A stretch of 64,000 nucleotides of DNA from Flavobacterium sp. IB48 (GTDB lineage: Bacteria; Bacteroidota; Bacteroidia; Flavobacteriales; Flavobacteriaceae). Positions 52,124 through 61,550 of this stretch are shown piece by piece. The notes under the pieces were generated by a model. The model was not told where the DNA came from and searched no databases. It saw only the letters and a list, made by a program, of their open reading frames with translations. Location: contig NZ_JAEFCA010000012.1 in assembly GCF_016405855.1 (NCBI RefSeq), positions 1-64,000 on the forward strand, in the 5' to 3' direction. Numbering within the stretch: the stretch's first letter is position 1; every line of letters starts with the position of its first letter. The position numbers and the translations under genes were made by a program.

Positions 52124-52169
52124 AGTTTCAAGTTTTGGTTTCTAAAATTGAAACCTTAAACTTGAAACT
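52124..52169 (-). terminator. CTTGAAAC-family hairpin that can terminate ffh
   Basis: Arms 52124-52142 and 52150-52169 pair almost completely. On the minus strand it follows the ffh stop by 8 nt and is followed by UUUUU. Related GTTTCA words continue to 52050. It belongs to the same repeat family as 19508-19548. Confidence 0.65.
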
Positions 52170-52176
52170 CTTTTTA

Positions 52177-53541
52177 TTATTTTGGCATTCCGCCTGGCAT
52201 ACCACCTGGCATTCCTTTCATACCACCCATCATTTTCATCAGATTCTTTCCGCCTGGACCTTGCATCATCTTCATCATCTTGCTCATTTGGTCAAACTGC
52301 TTCATCAGCTGATTTACTTGCTCGATTTTTGTTCCCGAACCTTTTGCAATTCTAGCTTTTCTTTTTACATCGATAATGGCTGGTTTGCTTCTTTCTCCTG
52401 GAGTCATCGAATAAATGATCGCTTCGATATGTTTGAAAGCGTCGTCTTCGATTTCAACATCTTTCATCGCTTTTGAAGCACCTGGTATCATTCCGACTAA
52501 ATCTTTCATGTTACCCATTTTCTTTACTTGCTGAATCTGCGTTAAGAAGTCGTCAAAACCGAATTCGTTTTTAGCGATTTTCTTTTGAAGTTTTCTTGCT
52601 TCTTCTTCATCAAATTGTTCCTGAGCTCTTTCAACAAGAGACACAACGTCTCCCATTCCTAATATACGCTCAGCCATACGTTCTGGATAGAAAACATCAA
52701 TTGCTTCCATTTTTTCTCCAGTACCAACAAATTTGATTGGTTTATTTACAATCGATTTGATTGAAAGCGCTGCTCCACCACGAGTATCACCATCTAATTT
52801 CGTTAAGATAACTCCATCAAAGTTTAAGATATCGTTGAAAGCTTTTGCTGTATTTACAGCATCTTGTCCTGTCATAGAGTCTACAACGAACAATGTTTCT
52901 TGTGGCTGAATTGCTTTGTGTACGCGAGCAATTTCGTCCATCATTTCCTGATCTACTGCCAAACGTCCTGCTGTATCGACGATAACAACATTGAATCCGT
53001 TTGATTTGGCATGTTTAATTGCGTTTTGAGCAATCTCTACAGGATTTTTATTTTCTGGTTCTGAGTAAACCTCAACACCTATTTGGTCTCCCACAACATG
53101 AAGCTGATTAATCGCCGCCGGACGGTAGATATCACACGCTACAAGAAGTGGTTTTTTATTTTTCTTTGTTTTTAAGTAGTTTGCTAATTTTCCAGAGAAA
53201 GTAGTTTTACCAGAACCTTGCAAACCTGACATCAAAATCACTGTTGGATTTCCTGAAAGGTTAACGCCAGCAACATCTCCACCCATTAATTCGGTAAGTT
53301 CGTCTTTTACTAACTTAACCAACAATTGTCCTGGCTGTAATGTTGTTAATACATCCTGACCAATTGCTTTATCTTTTACTCTTGCCGTAAAATCTTTAGC
53401 AATTTTAAAGTTAACATCGGCATCAAGTAACGCACGACGAACTTCTTTTAAAGTATCTGCAACGTTTACTTCTGTAATTTTACCGTGTCCTTTTAATATA
53501 TGGAACGCTTTATCTAACTTATCACTTAAATTATCAAACAT
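52177..53541 (-). CDS. ffh: Signal recognition particle protein
   Basis: A 454-residue GTPase that targets membrane proteins. The NG domain has GLQGSGKTT, VACDIYRPAAINQL, DTAGRLAVDQEM and TKLDGDTRGGAAL; the Met-rich M domain ends in MKMMQGPGGKNLM and a repeated GMPGG tail. Only the short C-terminal tail is low-complexity. The 325-nt gap upstream separates it from MBOAT. Confidence 0.98.
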   Translation of the reverse strand: MFDNLSDKLDKAFHILKGHGKITEVNVADTLKEVRRALLDADVNFKIAKDFTARVKDKAIGQDVLTTLQPGQLLVKLVKDELTELMGGDVAGVNLSGNPTVILMSGLQGSGKTTFSGKLANYLKTKKNKKPLLVACDIYRPAAINQLHVVGDQIGVEVYSEPENKNPVEIAQNAIKHAKSNGFNVVIVDTAGRLAVDQEMMDEIARVHKAIQPQETLFVVDSMTGQDAVNTAKAFNDILNFDGVILTKLDGDTRGGAALSIKSIVNKPIKFVGTGEKMEAIDVFYPERMAERILGMGDVVSLVERAQEQFDEEEARKLQKKIAKNEFGFDDFLTQIQQVKKMGNMKDLVGMIPGASKAMKDVEIEDDAFKHIEAIIYSMTPGERSKPAIIDVKRKARIAKGSGTKIEQVNQLMKQFDQMSKMMKMMQGPGGKNLMKMMGGMKGMPGGMPGGMPK

Positions 53542-53806
53542 ATCATTTTCTTTATTTGAAGTGCAAAGATAATCTAATTAGATATTTCAGGCAATTTTTA
53601 TTTAAATGCTTTTTTTGCCACAAAGGCACTAAGACACAAAGTTTTTTTGCCATGAATTACGCTAATTTCTCGAATTACTGAAACAAATATTTTTCTCTCG
53701 CAGATCGAACAGAATATTTTTTGATTGAGAATAAAAATCCCCTAAATCTGCAGAATCTGCGAGAGAAAAAAATCATTTTAACCCATCTAATCTGTGGCAA
53801 AAGAAA
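53542..53806. repeat. Gene-free stretch of nested short-word inverted repeats
   Basis: No gene is supported. It holds the CACAAAG and CCATGAATTACG words (53617-53660), a 14-bp perfect inverted repeat with arms 53692-53705 and 53755-53768, and GTGGC (53795) that pairs in part with GCCAC near 53618. It appears to fold as a nested, imperfect long hairpin. Confidence 0.6.
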
Positions 53807-53838
53807 AAAGGCACAAAGAATAAAATCTTTGTGCCTTT
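53807..53838 (-). terminator. Terminator of the MBOAT operon
   Basis: Arms 53807-53819 and 53826-53838 form a 13-bp stem; the minus strand continues into U residues. Confidence 0.8.
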
Positions 53839-53866
53839 GTTGCTATGAACCTTTGAACCTCCAGAA

Positions 53867-55549
53867 TTAAAACTGGAAGTATATAAATGGCTGTGAACCT
53901 GCTACCGCTGTTGCGTAAACAATCCAATAAACAAATCCTAAGATTATTGCTTTAATAAGTAAAGGTGTTTTGTCGAAAACAGATTTCATTCCGTTTGTGA
54001 ATGATTCTGGTAAGAAATGCCAAACGTAACCGAATAACATTAATCCGAAAACATTTTTGTAACCTAATACAATTGTTTTCCAAAGTTCTGGTTCGAATGT
54101 TAATTGGCCAATATTATTAATTACTTGCAAAGCAGTTTCGAAATCTCTTGCACGGAAAAAAATCCAACAGAAAACCACAAAGTGAAATGTGATTACGATT
54201 GAGAAAAATCTCCATAAGAAATTTGGGCTTTTATCTTTTTTGGACGGAAAGAATTCCATAAATATTTTATGAACAGCCAAAGCTAATCCGTGAAGCGCTC
54301 CCCAAACAATAAACTGTGCTCCTGCTCCGTGCCACAAACCGCCTAAAAGCATTGTAGTAAACAGATTGAAATTGGTTACCAATGTCTGTTTTATTTTACT
54401 TGAAAGCAGAAATGACAAAGCAAAAATCAAAATACTGATTCCTGCAATTATTAGCGGAATTACACTTTCGTTGTAACAAGACATTCCCCAAAGTAATAAT
54501 CCGAAGAAGAATAAACTCGGAAATAAATATCCTGCGAAAGAACCTTCTCTGTTTCCTCCAATTGAAATATATAAAAAGTCTTTTAACCAAGTTGAAAGCG
54601 AAATATGCCATCTTCTCCAAAAATCTGTAATAGAAGTCGATTTGTATGGTGTTCTAAAGTTAACTGGCAATTTAAACCCAAGCAATAATGCAATACCAAT
54701 TGCCATATCTGAATATCCAGAAAAATCACAGTAAATCTGAATTGCATATCCGTACGAAGCCATTAGGTTTTCAAACGAAGTATAACTCATCGGCGTATCA
54801 AAAACACGGTCTACGAAGTTTACTGATATATAATTTGAGATTACTGTCTTCTTAATTAAACCTCCGATAATTAAAAACAAAGCATTATTTACATCTTGCT
54901 TCGTCAAGTTTAATTTTTGATAAATCTGAGGCAAGAAATCTTTTGCACGCACAATTGGTCCAGCAACTAATTGCGGGAAAAAAGAAACGAAAAATAAATA
55001 TTCGATATAATTTTTTGTCGGTTTAATTTCTTCTCTGTAAATCTCAATAATATAACTCATCGATTGGAAAGTATAGAACGAAATTCCAACCGGAAGGAAA
55101 ACATTATGAAGTGCAAAGTTACCATGAAACATATCATTGTAAGTCACAATCAAGAAGTTCATGTATTTAAAATAGCCTAAAAGTGCTAAGTTCAAAATAA
55201 CACTTATAACCAAATATAACTTCTTAACGCCATCTCTACTTTCTCTATAAATAATCTGGCTCAAACCATAATCTACAACAGATGAAAGCAATAACAGTAG
55301 AAAGTAAATTCCACTTGATTTATAGTAAAAGAAAAGTGAGAAGAGAATAACATACGTTAATCTCAAATAAAATGTTTTGCGTAAAAAACCATACACAAAA
55401 TAGAAAACCAGAAATAAACCTAAGAATAAACCAGTATTGAATAAAAGTTTTTCGTCTGGATCGTAAACGAACCAACTCTTAACTTGTTCTATCGTAATTG
55501 CACCAAAGTTTTGAATAAACCAATTATTAATGCTATCTATTGTTGTCAA
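53867..55549 (-). CDS. MBOAT-family O-acyltransferase
   Basis: A 560-residue membrane protein with about 12 hydrophobic segments. It matches AlgI/PatA-type O-acyltransferases: PVGISFYTFQSMSYIIE, QLVAGPIVRAKDFL, DFWRRWHISLSTWLKDFLYI, and the catalytic His motif GGLWHGAGAQF. It would move acetyl groups across the inner membrane. Start is TTG, 1 nt after the stop of the LysM-SGNH gene, because no ATG lies near. It forms a three-gene operon with two SGNH genes. Confidence 0.93.
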   Translation of the reverse strand: MTTIDSINNWFIQNFGAITIEQVKSWFVYDPDEKLLFNTGLFLGLFLVFYFVYGFLRKTFYLRLTYVILFSLFFYYKSSGIYFLLLLLSSVVDYGLSQIIYRESRDGVKKLYLVISVILNLALLGYFKYMNFLIVTYNDMFHGNFALHNVFLPVGISFYTFQSMSYIIEIYREEIKPTKNYIEYLFFVSFFPQLVAGPIVRAKDFLPQIYQKLNLTKQDVNNALFLIIGGLIKKTVISNYISVNFVDRVFDTPMSYTSFENLMASYGYAIQIYCDFSGYSDMAIGIALLLGFKLPVNFRTPYKSTSITDFWRRWHISLSTWLKDFLYISIGGNREGSFAGYLFPSLFFFGLLLWGMSCYNESVIPLIIAGISILIFALSFLLSSKIKQTLVTNFNLFTTMLLGGLWHGAGAQFIVWGALHGLALAVHKIFMEFFPSKKDKSPNFLWRFFSIVITFHFVVFCWIFFRARDFETALQVINNIGQLTFEPELWKTIVLGYKNVFGLMLFGYVWHFLPESFTNGMKSVFDKTPLLIKAIILGFVYWIVYATAVAGSQPFIYFQF

Positions 55550-55550
55550 T

Positions 55551-56972
55551 TTAATTCTTTAATTTAAAATTATCGTATGATTTTAAAAATGCCTGAGTAA
55601 ACAAATCTCCCTGTTTCTCGTATCCTTTTTTTGAGTAATGAACCCAATCTGGACCAATTAGTCCTTGTATTTTTAATTGTCTTATTCCGCTCATTCCGCC
55701 AAACTCATCGTACAGATCCCAAACGGCAAAACCTTCTTTCTGAGCTATATCAATAATTTGTCTAGCATAATCATCAATATAAGTATTTGGTTTTCTTCTT
55801 AGCAAAGATGGCGGCGGTGTCATTACAATTATTGGCGCATCTATTTTTTGTGCTCTTATATTGCTGATAAATTCTTTTAGCTCACGAATATATTTTTCTA
55901 CATCTAAATGATCGTAGCTTTCATTTGTTCCTAACGAAAAAACCAGTAAATCTGCTTGCAATGATTTTAATTGCTCAAAGAATAACGGATATTTATTGTA
56001 ATCTGAATATTTAGCGCCATTTACTCCAATACTACTGTAGATTAATCCTGGAGCATCTTTTTCTAAAACAATTCCGTTTAATTCATAATCTTTTGCTTCT
56101 TTGTTCGGAATTAAGAAAATTCGACTCAAAGCATTTTCTGAATTATAATAATGCGAATACGAATCTGTTTTTATTGCTAAAGGAACAAATTCTGACATTG
56201 AGATTGTCTTTGGTTTCGTTTCCTTTGTGGGAATTTTCAAAATTCTTCCTGCTCGAATATTATTAGACTTTAAATGATTCTCTCTTTTAATTTCTATAAT
56301 CGAAACATTATACTTATCTGCAATTGAACCAAGTACTTCGCCTTTTTTAATTTTGTGTGTAATTATTTTGGGCTCTGTGGTCTGAATAGAATTGATCTTA
56401 GATGAAATCGCCAAATCGAACATATCTTGATTCTGAGGCGTAATAATTTTTATCGTATTGAATTTGTAAGCTAGATCTTTTACATTCATTTCTATCACGA
56501 ATCCACCAGAATCTCTCCAAAGTCCTATTCCGCTTAACCCAATCGGACAATTCTTAACAGGATGAATATTTCTATAGCTTTCCCAAGTTCTGTTTGATCT
56601 AAAACGTTCGTTATAAGAACCATTTGTTTTAGCCAATTGATATGGAAACACTAAACCACGCCCTCCATTACCAAACTTCTGTTGCAGTTTTTTTCTAATT
56701 TCATTGGTCATCAAATCACCTTGAATATGCGAATCACCAATATGTACAATATTGATTTTTTGATTCTTCTGATCTTCGTTTTTTTCCAGTTTCTGAAAAA
56801 AATCATTTAATGCTTTTGCATTGTAAATTTGACCCTCAGAAGGAGCACCAATTGCTGCTGTATCTGCTTTTTGAATCATACTTTTTGGTGTTGGATGTAC
56901 GGGTGTTTTTGAAGTTTTTTCATTTGTTGCAAAAAAAAGACAACAAAAAGAAAGAATAAGTTTGTTTATCAT
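55551..56972 (-). CDS. SGNH hydrolase-fold protein with inserted LysM domain
   Basis: A 473-residue protein with an N-terminal hydrophobic stretch. The SGNH block I is HIGDSHIQGD, block III SLGTNESYDH and block V DWVHYSKKGYE, so the Ser-Asn-Asp-His set looks complete. A LysM domain (KIKKGEVLGSIADKYNVS to RAGRILKIP, about residues 207-250) is inserted between blocks I and III; LysM binds GlcNAc-containing glycans such as peptidoglycan. It overlaps the neighbouring SGNH start by 4 nt and MBOAT by 1-nt spacing. Role: likely periplasmic O-acetyl transfer. Confidence 0.88.
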   Translation of the reverse strand: MINKLILSFCCLFFATNEKTSKTPVHPTPKSMIQKADTAAIGAPSEGQIYNAKALNDFFQKLEKNEDQKNQKINIVHIGDSHIQGDLMTNEIRKKLQQKFGNGGRGLVFPYQLAKTNGSYNERFRSNRTWESYRNIHPVKNCPIGLSGIGLWRDSGGFVIEMNVKDLAYKFNTIKIITPQNQDMFDLAISSKINSIQTTEPKIITHKIKKGEVLGSIADKYNVSIIEIKRENHLKSNNIRAGRILKIPTKETKPKTISMSEFVPLAIKTDSYSHYYNSENALSRIFLIPNKEAKDYELNGIVLEKDAPGLIYSSIGVNGAKYSDYNKYPLFFEQLKSLQADLLVFSLGTNESYDHLDVEKYIRELKEFISNIRAQKIDAPIIVMTPPPSLLRRKPNTYIDDYARQIIDIAQKEGFAVWDLYDEFGGMSGIRQLKIQGLIGPDWVHYSKKGYEKQGDLFTQAFLKSYDNFKLKN

Positions 56973-58447
56973 ACACTGTCTTTTGTTACTGAAACGGAAT
57001 CTGGTCTGGCTTTTCGTACTGGTTTTGGCTTAGTTCCCTCAGCATCTCTTTTTTCTCTGAGCACTTTATATTCTTCGTATCCTTTATTTAATTGCCCGTA
57101 TAGCAAATTTCCAATTGCCTTTGCTCCACGTTGGTTAAAATGGGTATAATCTTTATTTGCTTTTGCTGGAGTTTCATCTACCCATTTAATCATAGAACCG
57201 TCTCCTCCCATTAGAGTATATAAATTCACAAAACCTGCCTGTGCTTCAAGCGCGTAATGTTTTTGCGCTTTCATTAACGGAACTACAGCAGAATCGGTTT
57301 TCATTTCTAAATCATATTTAGTTGATTTATCTGCAGTAGAAACAATTAAAATTGAAACACCAGGAAAAGATTCTTTAATTTTATTTACGGTTTTTGTCAT
57401 TCCTTTTTCATACCAAGAATAATTTTTTGTTCCGTAATTTAAAACGTTGGTTCCGTAATGCAAGATAATCAAATCATATTTCAAGCTATTATTAAATGCT
57501 CTCATTACGTCTGCATTAAACATCGAAATCGGTAGTCCAGAATTTCCTCTCTGCGAGAAATTATCTACGTGAACTCCTGCGCCGTTATCAAAATTAAATC
57601 CATAAATCGGAATAGAATCTGCTTGAACGAAATTTGCTTTAAACGATTTTAAACTTCCTGATGAAACTTTAAGCGTATTAACCAAACCATTTGGAGAAAG
57701 GCTTTTCTTGATTGTATCTTTTCCTATAATGAAATTAACTTTTCCAGTTTTAGACGAACGGCCGTAAAATAAGGTTGCATTATCCAAAGAAGTAGAATAT
57801 TTATTCAATCCAGCTTCATACTGAACCCAAGTTGAATTGGATTTATCATTTGCGAAGAATACGTGTCCGTTAACTCCAAAAGGACACGTTGGTCTTTTCA
57901 CATTTAAGTAAGATTGCGTTTTCCAGTTTTTAGAATACGTTGATTTTACAGATCCTCTAGACGCAGCAGATTCTGAAGTAATAGAAACAAAACCAACACC
58001 ATTACCGCCAAAACGTTCCTGATAATTGGTACGAACGTCCTGAACGATTAAATCTCCATCGGTCATAGAATCTCCATAATAAGCGATTCTCACTTTGTTC
58101 TGCGGATTTTTTTCTAACTGATACAATTTCTCATAAAAAGAAATTAGATACTGATAACCTTTGTAATTTTCAAATGTTTCTGAAGGAAACTCGATTCCTT
58201 CTGTTTGATCAAAAACAATTTTCTGTCCGTTTAATGCTTCTTCACTTTTCGCAATACTGTCTTTGTCTAACGATAAGGAATCTTCGGCAACAGATTCTAA
58301 AAGCAAACTGTCGATTAATATATTTTTAGAATCTAACTTACTCTCAGAAAATATTTTGTCTGGAAGGATTTGTTTAAACCCAATAAAAGCAACTAGCGCT
58401 AAAGCTACGATTGCAAAAGACTGAAAAAAATAAGATTTTGTATTCAC
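56969..58447 (-). CDS. SGNH hydrolase-fold protein, first gene of O-acylation operon
   Basis: A 492-residue membrane-anchored protein; the GTG start (58447) leads to SYFFQSFAIVALALVAFIGF, a signal anchor. SGNH blocks are AYYGDSMTDGD, HYGTNVLNYG and DYTHFNQRGAKAIG. The acidic segment after the anchor and the C-terminal basic tail (RDAEGTKPKPVRKARP) are disordered. It is homologous in layout to the second SGNH but lacks LysM. Together with MBOAT it resembles AlgJ/AlgX or PatB partners. Confidence 0.85.
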   Translation of the reverse strand: MNTKSYFFQSFAIVALALVAFIGFKQILPDKIFSESKLDSKNILIDSLLLESVAEDSLSLDKDSIAKSEEALNGQKIVFDQTEGIEFPSETFENYKGYQYLISFYEKLYQLEKNPQNKVRIAYYGDSMTDGDLIVQDVRTNYQERFGGNGVGFVSITSESAASRGSVKSTYSKNWKTQSYLNVKRPTCPFGVNGHVFFANDKSNSTWVQYEAGLNKYSTSLDNATLFYGRSSKTGKVNFIIGKDTIKKSLSPNGLVNTLKVSSGSLKSFKANFVQADSIPIYGFNFDNGAGVHVDNFSQRGNSGLPISMFNADVMRAFNNSLKYDLIILHYGTNVLNYGTKNYSWYEKGMTKTVNKIKESFPGVSILIVSTADKSTKYDLEMKTDSAVVPLMKAQKHYALEAQAGFVNLYTLMGGDGSMIKWVDETPAKANKDYTHFNQRGAKAIGNLLYGQLNKGYEEYKVLREKRDAEGTKPKPVRKARPDSVSVTKDSV

Positions 58448-58588
58448 CTAATAATTATAAAATATGAAGAACTGCATTCAAAAATTAAACCAATTAAATA
58501 ATTGTTAACTTATTGCAGAAAAAATTTGTGCAAAGATAGAATAACATTTTGTTTCTATTTAATTTTAACAAGAAAGTAGAACAAAAAA

Positions 58589-58613
58589 AAGAGGTTAGAA
58601 TTTCTAACCTCTT
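58589..58613 (-). terminator. Terminator of the haem-uptake operon
   Basis: Arms 58589-58599 and 58603-58613 form an 11-bp stem with a 3-nt loop; U-tract on the minus strand. It lies 108 nt after the HmuY-family stop. Confidence 0.75.
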
Positions 58614-58720
58614 GAATCAAAAAAAAATAAAAAAAACAAAGCTAATGATTAACTAGATTTTTGATGTTTTTATTTAAAAATACCTGTATAAAATAAAAAT
58701 ATTCGAGATTAACTCTTTAT

Positions 58721-59350
58721 TTAAAATGTAGTAGTGCTATTTGCTTGGTATGCAAAATTAAAAGTATAATATCTTGCTACAGCGGTGTTTGGGTCTGGTG
58801 TTGCAGGTGCATCTTTATAATAGCTTAAGAATTCTACTTTTGCATATTTTCCATCATGAGTTTTGATAACAAATACTCTTCCTGCTTTTGCAGAAATAAT
58901 ATGAGTTGCGCCATTATAATCGTACCAAGCATTATCTCCTGAAGAAGGGAATGCAGAAGCACCGCTAGCATCCTGAGCAAAACTCGATGCTGCAGGAAAA
59001 GCTGTTACGTTTGCAAAAATACCTGAAACAACACTTACTGCTCCTTGTCCTTTTCTTTCTGGCTCTCCTGTATCAGTAGCGCTAATTTTTGCTCCTCCAT
59101 TAACAATAACTGATGTACCGCGGAAAGCGATATCCCAACTATCGTCAGTTACAATTTTATTTTGAGAAAAACTGAATTTTGTAAATTCACCACCAACTGG
59201 TTGTCCTTGTCCTCCTGTTTGCGGAGCATAAACATTAGAAACTTTTGTTGTTACCACTGGTGTTACTTCATTTTTGTTGTCATCGCTACTGCAAGATGCT
59301 GTAGAAATAAATAATGCTAAAAGCGAAAGTTTTAAAATTTTTGTTTTCAT
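58721..59350 (-). CDS. HmuY-family haem-binding lipoprotein
   Basis: A 209-residue lipoprotein starting MKTKILKLSLLALFISTASCSS, lipobox Cys at about 20. The core DSWDIAFRGTSVIVNGG, the KTHDGKYAKVEFLSYY segment and the final ARYYTFNFAYQA match HmuY, which binds haem at the surface and feeds the TonB receptor. It follows the receptor by 28 nt in one operon. Upstream in-frame residues to 59404 lie within the receptor gene and are excluded. Confidence 0.9.
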   Translation of the reverse strand: MKTKILKLSLLALFISTASCSSDDNKNEVTPVVTTKVSNVYAPQTGGQGQPVGGEFTKFSFSQNKIVTDDSWDIAFRGTSVIVNGGAKISATDTGEPERKGQGAVSVVSGIFANVTAFPAASSFAQDASGASAFPSSGDNAWYDYNGATHIISAKAGRVFVIKTHDGKYAKVEFLSYYKDAPATPDPNTAVARYYTFNFAYQANSTTTF

Positions 59351-59378
59351 TTTGTGAAAGGTGTTAAATAAATGTTGA

Positions 59379-61445
59379 TTAAAAATTATATTGAATTCGT
59401 GCAAAAAGCTGTCTACCTGCTAGATTGCTAATTTGAGATGGATCTGTAAAATCAAATAAATTATTTGCTCCTGCCTGAAGCATAAATTTATCACCGATAT
59501 ATTTTGATATAGATAAGTTTGTTAAGAAGTAGCCATCTACAAATGTGTCATATTTGTCTAGAATCTGGTTACCATTGGTATCGAACATTCCGTATTTGCT
59601 TCTATAGAAAACACGCAAATTGATATCTGTTTTTATTTTAGGTATAGTGTACGCTAACTTAACATTGGCCGTATGTTTTGATCTGTTAAACAATCCAAAA
59701 TAATCAGATTTTTTAATTTGAATGGTTTGTAAATCTGAGTTACGTACGTATTGATAGTTTTCGAAATTATCTAGAACAGATCTGTCTTTTGCTGTTAAAA
59801 ACTGATATCCAAATGATACCGATAATTCTTTTGTGAAATCGTAAGTTGAATTAAATTCTAAACCGTAAGTAAAAATTTTACTAATGTTAAAATAACTGAA
59901 GACATTCTGTCCATTCGTTTTTTGAGCTACAACACGGGTATCAATTAAATTTTCTATTGAATTATAAAAAGCATTTACGTCTAATCTTAATTTATTTTTC
60001 TTGTAAAAAGTTCCAAGATTCACATTTATTGAACTTTCTGGCTTTAATGGTTCACTAAAATTTACTCCATCTACTCTAGATAAAAGCTGTCCTTGTTCGT
60101 CTAATTGATTTAAACGATCTTCGGCAACATTGTATCCCAAAACGGTATACCCAACCGATGGATTTGTAAAGTCAAAATACAACTGACGGAAATCTGGCGC
60201 TTTATATCCATAACCTACAGAAGACTTTAAAGAGAAATTTTCGCTAACCTTAAAATTGACCGCTAATTTTGGACTAAATTGCGAAGCATACACACTATGA
60301 TTATCGTATCTAAATCCAGCAAGAATATTCCATTTTTCCGTTGGGTTGTAATCATATTGCAGATAAACATATTGTGAATTAAAGTTTACTTGTTTTTCAA
60401 AATAAGTTCTGTCTAAAGTCTCATAACTTACCCCAACCCCACCTGTTAGTTTATCATTTTTTAATGAAAGTGTCGTTCTAATCTCTGGTCGAATTAACCA
60501 TTGGTTATAATAAGCACTTTCAAAAAGAACATTATTCTCGTCTTTTAAAAAGGAATCATTTTTGTAGTTTGTAGCATAAAATTCATATTCAGAATATACT
60601 TTCGAACTCCATTTATGCTCTAATTTTAGTTGCGAATTCCATTCTTTTTCTTTTGCATCTCCACTATAATTTTCAGCATCTATTATCGCTCTGTTATCCA
60701 TTTTCATATCATAAAAACGGTTATTTACAATTAACTTCAGGTTCTCCGAAAAGTCGTAATATATCTTAGGCTGAATAGTAAAATTATAAAATGGCTCTAC
60801 ATTTTTTAAAGGTGTACTTTTATCTAAATCATAACCATCTGTAGAATAAAAATTAGCAAAAAGATTAGCCGAGAACTTCTTCTTTTTCCACAACAAATTG
60901 GTATTAGCATCGCTAGTATTAAAAGTCGCATATCGATAAGAAAGACTTCCCGTAAACGTATCTTTTTTAGGTCTTTTTGTAATTACATTTATTACTCCAC
61001 CCATTGCTTCAGAACCATACAATGCTGAAGAAGCTCCTTTAACAATTTCAATTCTTTCTATATTTCCAACAGAAACTCTTGATAGGTCCAAAACACCAGC
61101 ACTTCTACCTACTAACGGTACTCCATCAATTAAAATCATTGTATATGCGGCATCTAATCCTTGCATTTGAATTCCTTCAAAACCACTTTCATCAGGAATC
61201 AAAATAATCCCCGTTTGTTCACTTAAAATTTCATTCAATCTTGTAACACCAGACTTAATAATTGCTTCAGATGTAATAATTGTCATTGGTAAAGGCAATG
61301 ATGAAAGCACTCTTTCTGTTCTTGTTGCAGTAGTAACTTTAACTTCCGATAATTCATTTGTTTCTACACTATCTTTTTTAACTTCTTGACAAACAGGAAT
61401 TTGACAAAAAAGCACAACTGCAAAAAGAGTAATTTTAATTTTCAT
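59379..61445 (-). CDS. TonB-dependent outer-membrane receptor (haem-type)
   Basis: A 688-residue beta-barrel receptor. The signal peptide is followed by the plug domain (LPMTIITSEAIIKSGVTRLN, ILIDGVPLVGRSAG, ERIEIVKGASSALYGSEA) and a long beta-barrel that ends in aromatic Phe as expected (LFARIQYNF). The following HmuY gene points to haem uptake, with TonB/ExbBD energising it. A TonB box is likely near SEVKVTTATRTE. The promoter region is shared with the divergent DUF6607 gene. Confidence 0.94.
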   Translation of the reverse strand: MKIKITLFAVVLFCQIPVCQEVKKDSVETNELSEVKVTTATRTERVLSSLPLPMTIITSEAIIKSGVTRLNEILSEQTGIILIPDESGFEGIQMQGLDAAYTMILIDGVPLVGRSAGVLDLSRVSVGNIERIEIVKGASSALYGSEAMGGVINVITKRPKKDTFTGSLSYRYATFNTSDANTNLLWKKKKFSANLFANFYSTDGYDLDKSTPLKNVEPFYNFTIQPKIYYDFSENLKLIVNNRFYDMKMDNRAIIDAENYSGDAKEKEWNSQLKLEHKWSSKVYSEYEFYATNYKNDSFLKDENNVLFESAYYNQWLIRPEIRTTLSLKNDKLTGGVGVSYETLDRTYFEKQVNFNSQYVYLQYDYNPTEKWNILAGFRYDNHSVYASQFSPKLAVNFKVSENFSLKSSVGYGYKAPDFRQLYFDFTNPSVGYTVLGYNVAEDRLNQLDEQGQLLSRVDGVNFSEPLKPESSINVNLGTFYKKNKLRLDVNAFYNSIENLIDTRVVAQKTNGQNVFSYFNISKIFTYGLEFNSTYDFTKELSVSFGYQFLTAKDRSVLDNFENYQYVRNSDLQTIQIKKSDYFGLFNRSKHTANVKLAYTIPKIKTDINLRVFYRSKYGMFDTNGNQILDKYDTFVDGYFLTNLSISKYIGDKFMLQAGANNLFDFTDPSQISNLAGRQLFARIQYNF

Positions 61446-61473
61446 TATTTTTATTGAGTCTTAATAATCGGTG

Positions 61474-61481
61474 CAAATATA
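61474..61481 (-). promoter_or_regulatory. -7 element of the receptor operon
   Basis: The minus strand reads TATATTTG, 28 nt before the receptor ATG. Confidence 0.6.
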
Positions 61482-61489
61482 TGATTATT

Positions 61490-61509
61490 TTTAATTGTTC
61501 TAAATTAAA
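61490..61509. promoter_or_regulatory. Palindrome between divergent haem-locus promoters
   Basis: TTTAATT-GTTCTA-AATTAAA is a perfect 7-bp dyad with 6-nt spacer, located between both -7 elements. Its position and AT-rich form fit an iron regulator (Fur-type) operator, but no consensus can be tested here. Confidence 0.5.
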
Positions 61510-61513
61510 TTTA

Positions 61514-61521
61514 TATATTTG
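61514..61521 (+). promoter_or_regulatory. -7 element of the DUF6607 gene
   Basis: TATATTTG, with TTG at 61495-61497 and a 16-nt spacer, 29 nt before the ATG at 61551. Confidence 0.6.
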
Positions 61522-61550
61522 CGAAAAATTTAAAAACAAAACAATAAGTT

